From contig NZ_JPYO01000045.1 of the NCBI RefSeq assembly GCF_000757485.1, positions 320,121 to 384,120 on the forward strand: 64,000 bases of DNA, given 5' to 3'. The stretch comes from Achromobacter sp. RTa (lineage in GTDB: Bacteria; Pseudomonadota; Gammaproteobacteria; Burkholderiales; Burkholderiaceae_B). Every line of letters begins with the position of its first letter. Positions within the stretch are counted from its first letter, which is position 1. Below the pieces are notes generated by a model that ran no database searches, had not been told where the DNA came from, and worked only from the letters and a program-made list of their open reading frames with translations. This document shows, one piece after another, positions 24,749 to 32,712 of this stretch. A program made the translations under genes and the position numbers.

Positions 24749-25699
24749 TCAGGCGGGCGGCGTCAGCACGGCGCCGGTTTGGAAATAGGCGTCCAGGTTG
24801 TCCAGCACCAGGCGCTCCATGGCATGGCGGGTTTCGCGGGTGGACGCGGCGATGTGCGGCAGCGTCACGACGTTGTCCCGTCCGAGCAGGCCGGCGGGCA
24901 CGTTGGGTTCGTCTGCGTAGACGTCGAGCCCGGCGCCGGCGATGCGGCCTTGCTCGATGGCCTGTACCAGCGCCGCTTCGTCCACGACGCTGCCGCGCGC
25001 GATGTTGACCAGATAGCCGTCGGGGCCGAGCGCGTCCAGCACGCCCGCCGACACCAGGTGCCGGGTGGCGGCGCCGCCGGGGCAGGACAGCACCAGGAAA
25101 TCGGCCCATCGCGCCAGCGCGGCCAGGTCGGGCTCGAATTCCAGGCCGCAGCCATGCTTGGGCGCGCGGCCGTGATAGCGCAGCGCCATGTCGAAGCCCG
25201 AGGCGCGGCGGGCGATGGCCTGGCCGATGCGGCCCAGGCCCACGATGCCCAGCCGTTTGCCGCTCACGCGCGTGGCCAGGGGGTAGGCGGCCGAAGGCCA
25301 GCGCCCGGCCTGCACGTGGCGGTCGGCCCCGGGTATCCGGCGCGCCACCGCCAACACCAGGGCGAAGGCCAGGTCCGCCACGCAATCGTTCAGCACATCG
25401 GGCGTGGTGCTGACCTGCACGCGATGGCGGCGGGCGGCGTCCAGGTCCACGCTTTCGTAGCCGACGCCGAAGCAGGCAAGCACGCCGCCGGGGAAGCAGG
25501 CGAACATGGCGTCGGCGCAGCCGTGGCGCGACATGGTGACGCCGCCGTCGAAGCGGCCGCGCTGATCGCGCAGATAGGCGCCGGGATTGGGCTGTTCCCA
25601 CAGCGCGACGAGCTCATGGCGCTCGCGCAGGCTGGCATGCAGGCCCGGGGGCAGCGGGCCGATGGCCAGCAGGCGGCGGGGGCGGTCGGGCGGATGCAT
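24749..25699 (-). CDS. D-isomer-specific 2-hydroxyacid dehydrogenase
   Basis: 316 residues, the usual length for the glyoxylate/hydroxypyruvate reductase group. The NAD(P)-binding loop GLGRIG is at 154-159, and the catalytic triad is Arg235 (NIARG), Glu264 (ADEP) and His282 (LPHIAAS). It interconverts a 2-oxo acid and its D-2-hydroxy acid in the cytoplasm. AAGGAG precedes the start. Within the operon it may oxidise an imported D-hydroxy acid or reduce an aldolase product; both fit. Confidence 0.9.
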   Translation of the reverse strand: MHPPDRPRRLLAIGPLPPGLHASLRERHELVALWEQPNPGAYLRDQRGRFDGGVTMSRHGCADAMFACFPGGVLACFGVGYESVDLDAARRHRVQVSTTPDVLNDCVADLAFALVLAVARRIPGADRHVQAGRWPSAAYPLATRVSGKRLGIVGLGRIGQAIARRASGFDMALRYHGRAPKHGCGLEFEPDLAALARWADFLVLSCPGGAATRHLVSAGVLDALGPDGYLVNIARGSVVDEAALVQAIEQGRIAGAGLDVYADEPNVPAGLLGRDNVVTLPHIAASTRETRHAMERLVLDNLDAYFQTGAVLTPPA

Positions 25700-25717
25700 C
25701 GCGGGATTCTCCTTGCC

Positions 25718-26662
25718 TTACTCGGTGCGGATGCCGGCTTTGTGGATGAACGGCACCCAGCGGTCCAGGTCGGCGTCGAGCTTGGCCTGGAATGCCGCCG
25801 CGCCGAGCGGGCCGCTCAGGCCGGCGTCGGCCAGCCGTTGCGCCAGGGCCGGCGCGGCGACCACCTTGGCCAGCGCGGCCTCCAGCCGCTTGCGGGTGTC
25901 GGCGGGCGTGCCCGCAGGCGCCAGGACTCCATACCAGTTGCTCATCTGCAGTTCGGGCAGGCCGGCCTCGCGCGCGCTTTCCACGTCCGGCAGGTAGCGC
26001 GAGCGTTCCGTGTCGTAGATGACGACGGCCTTGACCCGGCCATCCTTCACGTAGGGCTGCAGCACGGGCACATCGGCATTGAGCATGTCGACCCGCCCGG
26101 CCATGAGGTCCACCAGCGCCGGGGCCGCGCCGCGGTACGGCACATGCGTGGCGTGCGCGCCGGTCGCCAGGTTGAAGAGTTCGCCGCCGATATGCATGGT
26201 CGAGCCCACGCCGCTGGATGCATAGCTGAGCGGCTTGCCTGACTTGGCAAGCGCGACCAGTTCCGCCGGGGTGGAGGCGCCCAGCGAGTTGCGCACCACC
26301 AGCAGGCTCTGCACCTGCCCGAACAGGTAGAGGGGCGTCAGGTCCTTGCGCGGATCGTAGGGCAGCCCCGGCGTGGTGCCGGCGGTCATGACGTAGCCGA
26401 GCGTGGCGACCAGCAGCGTCTGCCCGTCGGGTCGGGACTTGGCCACGTAGTTGGCGCCGATGGTGCCGCCGGCTCCGCCGCGGTTCTCCACGACCACGGT
26501 CTCGCCCAGTTCGGCGGCCAGGTCGGGCGCTACCAGCCGCGCGACCTGGTCCACGGGGCCGCCGGGAGCGAACGGGACGACGATCTTGAGCACGCCCGCG
26601 GCGTGGGCGGATCCGGCTGCAAGCGCGGCGGCGATTGCGGCCGCGATGATGAGTCTGGGCAT
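25718..26662 (-). CDS. Bug/TctC-family periplasmic receptor
   Basis: 314 residues. The signal peptide (LIIAAAIAAALAAGSAHA) precedes the Bug signatures IVVPFAPGGPVDQ near 29-41 and VVVENRGGAGGT near 58-69. AGAGGAG lies 6 bases before the start. It lies inside the RraA-to-HpaI operon, so its ligand is probably the sugar acid, hydroxy acid or lactone consumed there. TctA/TctB membrane subunits are not encoded in the window. Confidence 0.9.
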   Translation of the reverse strand: MPRLIIAAAIAAALAAGSAHAAGVLKIVVPFAPGGPVDQVARLVAPDLAAELGETVVVENRGGAGGTIGANYVAKSRPDGQTLLVATLGYVMTAGTTPGLPYDPRKDLTPLYLFGQVQSLLVVRNSLGASTPAELVALAKSGKPLSYASSGVGSTMHIGGELFNLATGAHATHVPYRGAAPALVDLMAGRVDMLNADVPVLQPYVKDGRVKAVVIYDTERSRYLPDVESAREAGLPELQMSNWYGVLAPAGTPADTRKRLEAALAKVVAAPALAQRLADAGLSGPLGAAAFQAKLDADLDRWVPFIHKAGIRTE

Positions 26663-26742
26663 GTCTGTCTCCTCTGCCGCGTCTGCGGCGGGTGGCGGGC
26701 GCGCGGTCCGTGCCGCGCCATTGTCCGCCGGGCTTTCCGGGT

Positions 26743-27627
26743 TCAGCCGCGGTAGCGCGGTTCGGGCAGTCCTTGCGCGCCGACGTCCAGCGCGAACAGG
26801 CCGCCCGCGTATGGTTCCGCGGCGAGCTGCTCGGGCGCGAGGCGCTGCGAGTGGCTGGTGATGTACAGCGTGTCCAGCCCGTCGCCGCCGAAGGCGGGGC
26901 AGGTGGGGTTGGTGACGGGCAGCTGGATGACGCGATCCACCCGGCCGTCCGGCGTCAGGCGGACCAGCTGGCCGGTGGCGACCATGCAGTTCCAGACGCA
27001 GCCGTCCGTGTCCACCGCCGCGCCGTCGGGACGGCCCGGCTGTTGGGTCCAGTCCTTGAAGACCCGGCGGTTCGAGATGGCGCCGTCGTCCAGGTCGAAG
27101 TCGAATGCCCAGATCACCTGGTTATGCGTGTCGGCGAAATACATGCTGCGGTCGTCGGGGCTCCAGGACAGCGCGTTCGGAAGAACGAAACCATCGAGCA
27201 TGGCGCGGCACTGCCGGTCGGCGTCCAGGCGGTACAGGGTGCCTTTGGGCTCGCGCTTCTGGTCCTGCATGCTGCCCACCCAGAAGCGGCCGCGGCGGTC
27301 GCACTTGCCGTCGTTCAGGCGGTTCTCCGGCTTGTCGGCTTCCGGATTGACGATGAACTCGGGCGCCTGGCCGCTGGCCGGGTCATAGAAATGGATGCCG
27401 ACGTTCGTGGCCAGCACGAAGCCGCCCGCCTCGCGCAGGGCAATGGAGCCGACCAGCAGTTTTTCGGGCAGGCGCTGCGCCGTGTGCCGGCCGGTGGCGG
27501 GGTCGTAGGACTGCAACGCGGGACGGCGCACGTCTATCCACCACAGGCGGCGGCTGCGATCGCACCATAGCGGCACTTCGCCCAGGATGTCGGCGCTCTG
27601 CACGACGCATTGGATGTCGGGATTCAT
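26743..27627 (-). CDS. SMP-30/gluconolactonase-family lactonase
   Basis: 294 residues forming a six-bladed propeller. Metal ligands align with SMP-30: Glu17 (LGEVPLW), Asn151 (LPNALSWSPDD) and Asp201 (PDGAAVDTDG), with ENRLNDGK at 101-108. Members hydrolyse aldonolactones or other sugar lactones to the acids, using calcium or zinc. No signal peptide, so cytoplasmic. In this operon it likely opens a lactone ahead of dehydrogenase and aldolase steps. No clear ribosome site precedes the start; it follows the RraA-type gene by 32 bases. Confidence 0.88.
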   Translation of the reverse strand: MNPDIQCVVQSADILGEVPLWCDRSRRLWWIDVRRPALQSYDPATGRHTAQRLPEKLLVGSIALREAGGFVLATNVGIHFYDPASGQAPEFIVNPEADKPENRLNDGKCDRRGRFWVGSMQDQKREPKGTLYRLDADRQCRAMLDGFVLPNALSWSPDDRSMYFADTHNQVIWAFDFDLDDGAISNRRVFKDWTQQPGRPDGAAVDTDGCVWNCMVATGQLVRLTPDGRVDRVIQLPVTNPTCPAFGGDGLDTLYITSHSQRLAPEQLAAEPYAGGLFALDVGAQGLPEPRYRG

Positions 27628-27659
27628 AGGGGGCTCGGGTAGGGGGGAGGAAAGGGAGG

Positions 27660-28391
27660 CTACTTGTAGCGGGTGGCGGCCAGGGTGGCGAGGTCCACGC
27701 CACGCGCGATGTCGGCCTTTTGCCGTGTGTCGCCGGCGTGTATGCGCTCGGCCTCTTCAAGCACCGCCTCGGCGTGCGCGTAGGGCACGAAGACCACGCC
27801 TGCTTCGTCGGCGACGACCAGGTCGCCGGCCTGCACGCCGATGCCGGCGATGCGCACCGGTCCGTTGATTTCAACGGTGCGCAGCCGCCACTTGCCGGTG
27901 ATAGGCGTGGCGCCGCGCGACCAGACGGGAAAGCCCAGCTCGCGCGATGCGGAGGGGTCGCGATGGCCGCCGTCGACGATGGCGCCCGCGCAGCCCTTGC
28001 GGCTGGCGACGGTGGCGGACTGGCCGCCGAGGTTGGAGATGCCGGGCAGCCCCTGGATGACCGCCACGTCTCCGGGCTCGGCCAGGTTGTAGGCCTCGTG
28101 CTCGCCCATTTTTCCGGCGCCGCCCTGCGCGGCGGCGGTGGGGGTGTCTTCGCGTTCGATATTGCGCACCGTCACGGCCTGGCCGATGACGCGGCGGCCA
28201 GGCAGGGTGGGCGCCAGCACGCTTGCGGGGACGGCGCCGAGCAGCCCCAGCTTGTCCATGGCGTCGGAGACGGCGCCTGCCAGGTCATCCAGCGCCGCAT
28301 AGCGCCGCAGCACGTCGGGCGGGAGGCGCGGGATTTCCATCAGGCGGATGGCTTCGGGAGGAACGCGGCCGGTGAGGGTTTTGTCGGGCAT
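27660..28391 (-). CDS. RraA-family aldolase/hydrolase, first gene of catabolic operon
   Basis: 243 residues from the ATG at 28391 (MPDKTLTG). In-frame ATGs at 28445 and 28457 exist but precede the predicted transcription start. The RraA-fold active site is visible: LGGQSATVAS at 121-130 and DGGHRD with Arg144-Asp145, the metal- and pyruvate-binding pair of 4-hydroxy-4-methyl-2-oxoglutarate/4-carboxy-4-hydroxy-2-oxoadipate aldolases. True RraA (an RNase E inhibitor) is shorter and lacks this context. The enzyme would cleave a hydroxy-oxo acid to pyruvate, or act as a decarboxylase or hydratase. It is divergent from the IclR gene. Confidence 0.85.
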   Translation of the reverse strand: MPDKTLTGRVPPEAIRLMEIPRLPPDVLRRYAALDDLAGAVSDAMDKLGLLGAVPASVLAPTLPGRRVIGQAVTVRNIEREDTPTAAAQGGAGKMGEHEAYNLAEPGDVAVIQGLPGISNLGGQSATVASRKGCAGAIVDGGHRDPSASRELGFPVWSRGATPITGKWRLRTVEINGPVRIAGIGVQAGDLVVADEAGVVFVPYAHAEAVLEEAERIHAGDTRQKADIARGVDLATLAATRYK

Positions 28392-28445
28392 GCGAGGGCC
28401 TGCAAAGGTGGCCGGGAGGCGGCGGTGGGCGATGAGTTTTTTCAT

Positions 28446-28478
28446 GTTATCCCGCATAATAAATTTTTGTCAAAATTT
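28446..28478 (-). promoter_or_regulatory. Candidate promoter and operator of the RraA-HpaI operon
   Basis: On the minus strand, TTGACA (28473-28468) and GATAAC (28451-28446) are spaced by 16 bases, giving a start near 28440 and a leader of about 50 bases. The -35 box is embedded in a perfect dyad, AAATTTT (28461-28467) and AAAATTT (28472-28478). The adjacent IclR protein is the obvious candidate to bind it. Inference from sequence. Confidence 0.45.
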
Positions 28479-28560
28479 TAAATAATGGGATTTGAATAAA
28501 ATGTCATAAGGCTCGGCTACACTCCAGGCGTCCGTCCCTGACGCCCGACCGTTCCTGCCC

Positions 28561-29361
28561 ATGTCTTCCAGTCTTGCCCGCGCCTTCGATGTCCTGGATC
28601 TGTTCACCCTCGAAAGCCCAAGGCTCACGAGCGACGAGGTCAGCGCCCGGCTGGGCTACTCGCGCTCGATGGCGTATCGCTATCTGAAGGAACTATGCGA
28701 TGCGGGCCTGCTGGCTTCGATGGCGGGCGGGATGTACGGCCTGGGGCCGCGCATCATCGAGCTGGAGCGCCTGCTGGCCCTCAGCGATCCGCTCTATCTG
28801 GCGGGCAGGGCGGTGTTGAAAGGCAGGCGGCGCGAAGACAGCGCCTATCTGCTGCAGAACCTCTACGACGACAAGGTGCTCTGCATCTACAAGGAAGGGC
28901 CCGACATGCTGGAGCACGCGGGCCGGCGCATCGTGATCCTGCGCGGCAGAGGCCAGCCGTTTCCGCTGTTCCAGGGGTCGGGTTCGCTGGCGTTGCTGGC
29001 GTTCCTGCCGCATCACCGGATCCGCCAGGTCTATCTGCGCAGCGCCCACGAAATCGCGGCCGCCGGCCTGGGGCAGGACTGGAGCGAATTCCGGCGCGCG
29101 CTGGCGGGCGTGCGCAAGGCCGGTTTCGCCACCAGCCACGAACAGATCGCGCCCGGCCTGGGCGGCGTCGCGGTGCCCATCCTGCTCGAGGACGGCACGC
29201 TGGTGGGCAGCCTGGCCTGGACCTTTCCCATCGAACTGATGCACCCCGACGCGGAAACGGAATGGGCGCGGGCCCTGGCCGAGGTGGCCGCGGAAATCGC
29301 CCGCGAATACGTGAAGCAGGCCGCGCCCGATGGCGGCGCGGCGCTGGCGGCGCGGGCCTAG
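28561..29361 (+). CDS. IclR-family transcriptional regulator
   Basis: 266 residues. The N-terminal winged helix (SSLARAFDVLDLF, then TSDEVSARLGYSRSMAYRYLKEL) is at about 2-45. The C-terminal effector domain carries PLFQGSGSLALLAFLPHH near 137-154, the IclR signature segment. It is transcribed away from the six-gene sugar-acid operon and separated by an AT-rich control region, so it almost certainly regulates that operon. Its TAG stop shares the palindrome CTAG with the stop of the opposite gene, a 4-base tail-to-tail overlap. Confidence 0.9.
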   Translation: MSSSLARAFDVLDLFTLESPRLTSDEVSARLGYSRSMAYRYLKELCDAGLLASMAGGMYGLGPRIIELERLLALSDPLYLAGRAVLKGRRREDSAYLLQNLYDDKVLCIYKEGPDMLEHAGRRIVILRGRGQPFPLFQGSGSLALLAFLPHHRIRQVYLRSAHEIAAAGLGQDWSEFRRALAGVRKAGFATSHEQIAPGLGGVAVPILLEDGTLVGSLAWTFPIELMHPDAETEWARALAEVAAEIAREYVKQAAPDGGAALAARA

Positions 29362-29918
29362 AACAGGTTCAGCGCCCGGGCCACCCACCAGCCCAGGCCG
29401 ACGGCAATGCCGATGAGCAGCATGCGGCGCAGGCCGCCGCCGGCGGGCACCGCGCCCGGCGGCAACGATGCATCCGCTGCCGCATCGGCGGGTGGTGTCG
29501 AGGCGGCAGGGACCGCCGGTGGATCGGAGCCTTCGGTTTCGATCGAGAACGCGGGCTTGGCCGCGTGCTCGCGCATGGCGGGCGCCAGGTCGTTCACGTC
29601 GATTCCCGCCTGGCGCAACAGCTGCCATACGTCGCCGCCGATCTCCCCGGCGCGCAGCGCTTCGATGCGTTCGCGCTGCGCGCGCGGCACCGCGTCCAGG
29701 CTGTCGTACTTGCGGCCGTTGAGCGTGACGGCGCCATTCTTGATTTCGACCTTCAGCGGCTCGCCGTCTTCGTCGCCGGAATAGCTCCAGGTTTCGCTGA
29801 CTGTCGCGCCGTCCAGCAGCGTTTCGAAATTCTCTCCGTGCCCGGACCCCAGGTCCTTGGAGGAGCTCCAGCTGCGCGTCGTCGTGGTGCTGCGCCAGGT
29901 CTTGTTCTTGTCATTCAT
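29358..29918 (-). CDS. C-tail-anchored protein, unknown function
   Basis: 186 residues. The N-terminus is hydrophilic and rich in Ser, Thr and Trp (residues 8-20). A short structured region follows (VEIKNGAVTLNGRKYDSLDAV, about 57-77), with a helical segment around 82-118. Then comes a Pro/Ala-rich linker and one hydrophobic helix at the extreme C-terminus (about 166-182, MLLIGIAVGLGWWVA). The plan is a cytoplasmic protein with a C-terminal membrane anchor. I do not recognise the family. It overlaps the IclR gene tail to tail by 4 bases and has no operon partner. Confidence 0.65.
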   Translation of the reverse strand: MNDKNKTWRSTTTTRSWSSSKDLGSGHGENFETLLDGATVSETWSYSGDEDGEPLKVEIKNGAVTLNGRKYDSLDAVPRAQRERIEALRAGEIGGDVWQLLRQAGIDVNDLAPAMREHAAKPAFSIETEGSDPPAVPAASTPPADAAADASLPPGAVPAGGGLRRMLLIGIAVGLGWWVARALNLF

Positions 29919-29947
29919 CGTGGGAACCGTTCATCGCCTTGTCAGAA

Positions 29948-29967
29948 AAGCCCGCTTTTGCAGGCTT
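29948..29967 (-). other. Hairpin with short T-run in leader of the tail-anchored protein gene
   Basis: On the minus strand an 8-bp stem (one G-U pair) with an AAAA loop is followed by TTTTC, ending 29 bases before the start at 29918. It could terminate leftward transcription or attenuate the gene. The rest of 29919-30207 (289 bases) shows only weak dyads and no convincing promoter. Confidence 0.3.
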
Positions 29968-30207
29968 CTTACGTAGTCCTTAAAGCAAAAGACATTTCCA
30001 TGTCAAGAAAATCGGACTGATCTGGTCCGTTGAGCGTATCAGATGCTCGAAAGGGCGCATAATGTTGGCACCTTTCTTGTGTCCCCTTTCACGGGATCGG
30101 TTGTTTTTCTGCAAGCGAAGAGCGTGTTGTCACTAGCTCGGCGGTTCGTGTTTCCAGGTCATGTTCGCAAGCGCGCTAGGACAACTGGAGTAATCACGGA
30201 GATGTCT

Positions 30208-30921
30208 ATGACAGAAGACGCAAAGCCGCGCAGGCGGTTCCTGCAGGCGTTGGCCATCGTGCCGGCGTCGACGTTGGCGGTGGGCGCAATGACCACCGGC
30301 TGTACCAACGGATCGGAAAGCGCCGCCGCGCGCGCGGCCAAGCCTTACGAACCCACCTATTTCACGAAGGCCGAATGGGCCTTCATCGTCGCAGCGGTCG
30401 ACCACCTGATCCCCGCCGACGAGCACGGCCCCGGCGCCATCGAAGCCGGCGTGCCGGAATTCATCGACCGCCAGATGGAAACGCCGTTCGGCCACGGCAA
30501 GCTCTGGTACATGCAAGGGCCGTTCCATCCCGACGTGGTGCCGGAACTGGGCTACCAGATCAACCAGAATCCCCGCGAGGTCTACCGCAACGGCATCGAG
30601 GCCTGCGATGCCTGGTGCATGAAGACGCACGGCAAGATCTACGCCGATCTCGAGAAGCCTCTGCAGGAACAGATCCTGAAGGACCTGCAGGGCGGCAAGA
30701 TCGAATTCCAGACCGTTCCATCCAAGACTTTCTTCAGCTTCCTGCTTGCGAACACCAAAGAAGGGTTCTTCGCCGATCCGATGTACGGCGGCAACAAGAA
30801 CATGGTGGGCTGGAAGATGGTGGGCTTTCCGGGTGCGCGCGCCGACTACATGGATTGGGCCGACCAGCCCAACGTGAAGTATCCCTACGGCCCTGTTTCG
30901 ATTTCTGGGGAAAGGGGTTAA
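30208..30921 (+). CDS. Gluconate 2-dehydrogenase-type small subunit (subunit 3), Tat-exported
   Basis: 237 residues from the ATG at 30208, chosen because GGAG sits 6 bases upstream; the ATG at 30202 abuts that site. A twin-arginine signal (RRRFLQ, residues 8-13, then a hydrophobic stretch to about 30) sends the folded protein out, probably carrying the flavoprotein with it. The mature part (KAEWAFIVAAVDHLIPADE, then GAGIEAG-like GPGAIEAGVPEFI) is the gluconate_2-dh3 family. This subunit helps assemble and export the FAD subunit of periplasmic, membrane-bound dehydrogenases. Three bases separate it from the FAD subunit gene. Confidence 0.88.
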   Translation: MTEDAKPRRRFLQALAIVPASTLAVGAMTTGCTNGSESAAARAAKPYEPTYFTKAEWAFIVAAVDHLIPADEHGPGAIEAGVPEFIDRQMETPFGHGKLWYMQGPFHPDVVPELGYQINQNPREVYRNGIEACDAWCMKTHGKIYADLEKPLQEQILKDLQGGKIEFQTVPSKTFFSFLLANTKEGFFADPMYGGNKNMVGWKMVGFPGARADYMDWADQPNVKYPYGPVSISGERG

Positions 30922-30924
30922 GGC

Positions 30925-32700
30925 ATGGCGATCAAGAAAGAGAAAGTCGATGCGGTGCTGGTCGGGTTCGGCTGGACCGGCGCTATCGTGGGCCAGGAAC
31001 TGACCGAGGCAGGCCTGCACGTGCTCGCGCTGGAGCGCGGCGGCATGCAGGACACGCCCAAGGACGCCGAATACCCGAAGGTGATCGACGAGCTTGCCTA
31101 TTCCGTGCGCGGCAAGCTGTTCCAGGACCTGTCCAAGGAAACGGTGACCATCCGCCACGGCGTGGATGACGTGGCCGTGCCGTACCGCCAGAACGGGTCA
31201 TTCCTGCTGGGCACCGGCGTGGGCGGGGCGGGCTTCCACTGGAACGGCATGCACTACCGCGTGCTGCCCGAAGAACTGGAGCTGCGCACCCGCTACGAGA
31301 CTCGCTACGGCAAGGACTTCATCCCCGAAGGCATGACCATCCAGGATTTCGGCGTAACCTACGACGAACTGGAACCGTACTTCACCAAGTTCGAATACGT
31401 GTGCGGCACCTCGGGCAAGGCCGGCAACCTGAACGGCAAGATCGTGGAAGGCGGCAATCCGCTGGAAGGCAAGCGCAGCAAGGAATTCCCGCTGCCTCCG
31501 CTCACCACCACCTATGGCGCGCAGCTGTTCGACAAGGCCGCGCGCGAAGTGGGCTTCCATCCGTATCCGGCGCCCGCGGCCAACGCGTCCGGCCCCTATA
31601 CCAATCCCTACGGCGTGCGCCTGGGCCCCTGTAATTTCTGCGGGTTCTGCGAGAACTACGGCTGCTACATGTATTCGAAGGCCTCGCCGCAGACGACCAT
31701 CCTGCCGGTGCTGCTGAAGAAACCGAATTTCGAGCTGCGCACGCAATCGCACGTGATCAAGGTCAATCTGGATTCGACCGGCAAGAAGGCCGTGGGCGTG
31801 ACCTACATCGATGCGCAGGGCCGCGAGGTCGACCAGCCCGCCGACCTGGTGATCCTGTCGGCCTACCAGATGCACAACGTGCGCCTGCTGCTGTTGTCCG
31901 GCATCGGCAAGCCCTACGACCCCAAGACCAACGAGGGCGTGGTCGGCAAGAATTACGCCTACCAGATGAACGGCGCGGTCAGCGTGCTGCTACCCAAGGG
32001 CACGCAGCTCAACCCCTTCGTGGGCACGGGCGCGGGCGGCGTGGGCATGGACGACCTGAACGGCGACCAGTTCGACCACGGCCCGCTGGGATTCCTGGGC
32101 GGCGCCAGCATCCGCCATGTGCGCTATGGCGGCCGTCCCATCAAGCAGACGCCCACCATGCCGGGCACGCCCACCTGGGGCACGGGCTGGAAGGCCGGGG
32201 TGCAGGATGCCTACCAGCGCCACATGTCCATAGGCATTTCCGGTTCGGTGATGTCGTACCGCGACGCCTACCTGTCGCTGGACCCGACCTACAAGGACAG
32301 CTTTGGCCAGCCGCTCTTGCGCATGACTTTCGATTGGCATGACAACGAGTTCGACATGCTGGGCTACATGGGCAAGCGCATGGAAGACGTGGCCAAGGCC
32401 ATGAAGCCCGAAAAGTACGCCGTGGGGGTGCGCAAGAAGGGCGCGCGCTACGACACCCGGGTCTACCAGAGCACGCACAACACGGGCGGGGCCATCATGG
32501 GGTCCAATCCGAAGGAAAGCGTGGTCAACAAGTACCTGCAGAGCTGGGACGTGCCCAACGTGTTCGTGATGGGGGCCTGCGTGTTCCCGCAGAACATGGG
32601 CTACAACCCGACGGGCCTGGTCGGGGCGCTGGCCTACTGGTCCGCGCAGGCGATACGCGACCAGTACCTGAAGAACCCCGGCCCGCTGGTCCAGGCCTAA
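30925..32700 (+). CDS. GMC-type FAD subunit of membrane-bound gluconate/sugar/alcohol dehydrogenase
   Basis: 591 residues. The FAD-binding loop GFGWTG is at 14-19. Four cysteines C236, C239, C242 and C247 (GPCNFCGFCENYGC) match the iron-sulfur-type cluster seen in FAD glucose and gluconate dehydrogenases. The C-terminus has the catalytic GMC region (STHNTGGAIMG, then QNMGYNPTGLVGAL). It has no signal of its own and should be exported by the Tat signal of the small subunit. It oxidises a sugar, sugar acid or alcohol at the periplasmic face and passes electrons to the cytochrome encoded next. The substrate is not certain: gluconate, 2-ketogluconate and sorbitol dehydrogenases look alike at this level. 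Confidence 0.9.
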   Translation: MAIKKEKVDAVLVGFGWTGAIVGQELTEAGLHVLALERGGMQDTPKDAEYPKVIDELAYSVRGKLFQDLSKETVTIRHGVDDVAVPYRQNGSFLLGTGVGGAGFHWNGMHYRVLPEELELRTRYETRYGKDFIPEGMTIQDFGVTYDELEPYFTKFEYVCGTSGKAGNLNGKIVEGGNPLEGKRSKEFPLPPLTTTYGAQLFDKAAREVGFHPYPAPAANASGPYTNPYGVRLGPCNFCGFCENYGCYMYSKASPQTTILPVLLKKPNFELRTQSHVIKVNLDSTGKKAVGVTYIDAQGREVDQPADLVILSAYQMHNVRLLLLSGIGKPYDPKTNEGVVGKNYAYQMNGAVSVLLPKGTQLNPFVGTGAGGVGMDDLNGDQFDHGPLGFLGGASIRHVRYGGRPIKQTPTMPGTPTWGTGWKAGVQDAYQRHMSIGISGSVMSYRDAYLSLDPTYKDSFGQPLLRMTFDWHDNEFDMLGYMGKRMEDVAKAMKPEKYAVGVRKKGARYDTRVYQSTHNTGGAIMGSNPKESVVNKYLQSWDVPNVFVMGACVFPQNMGYNPTGLVGALAYWSAQAIRDQYLKNPGPLVQA

Positions 32701-32712
32701 GGAGACGGAACA

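Noticed and set aside
30066..30080. TGGCAC-N5-TTGTG resembling a sigma-54 promoter before the dehydrogenase operon
   Set aside because: The -12 element has GT instead of the nearly invariant GC, and no sigma-54 activator gene or upstream activating repeats are visible nearby.
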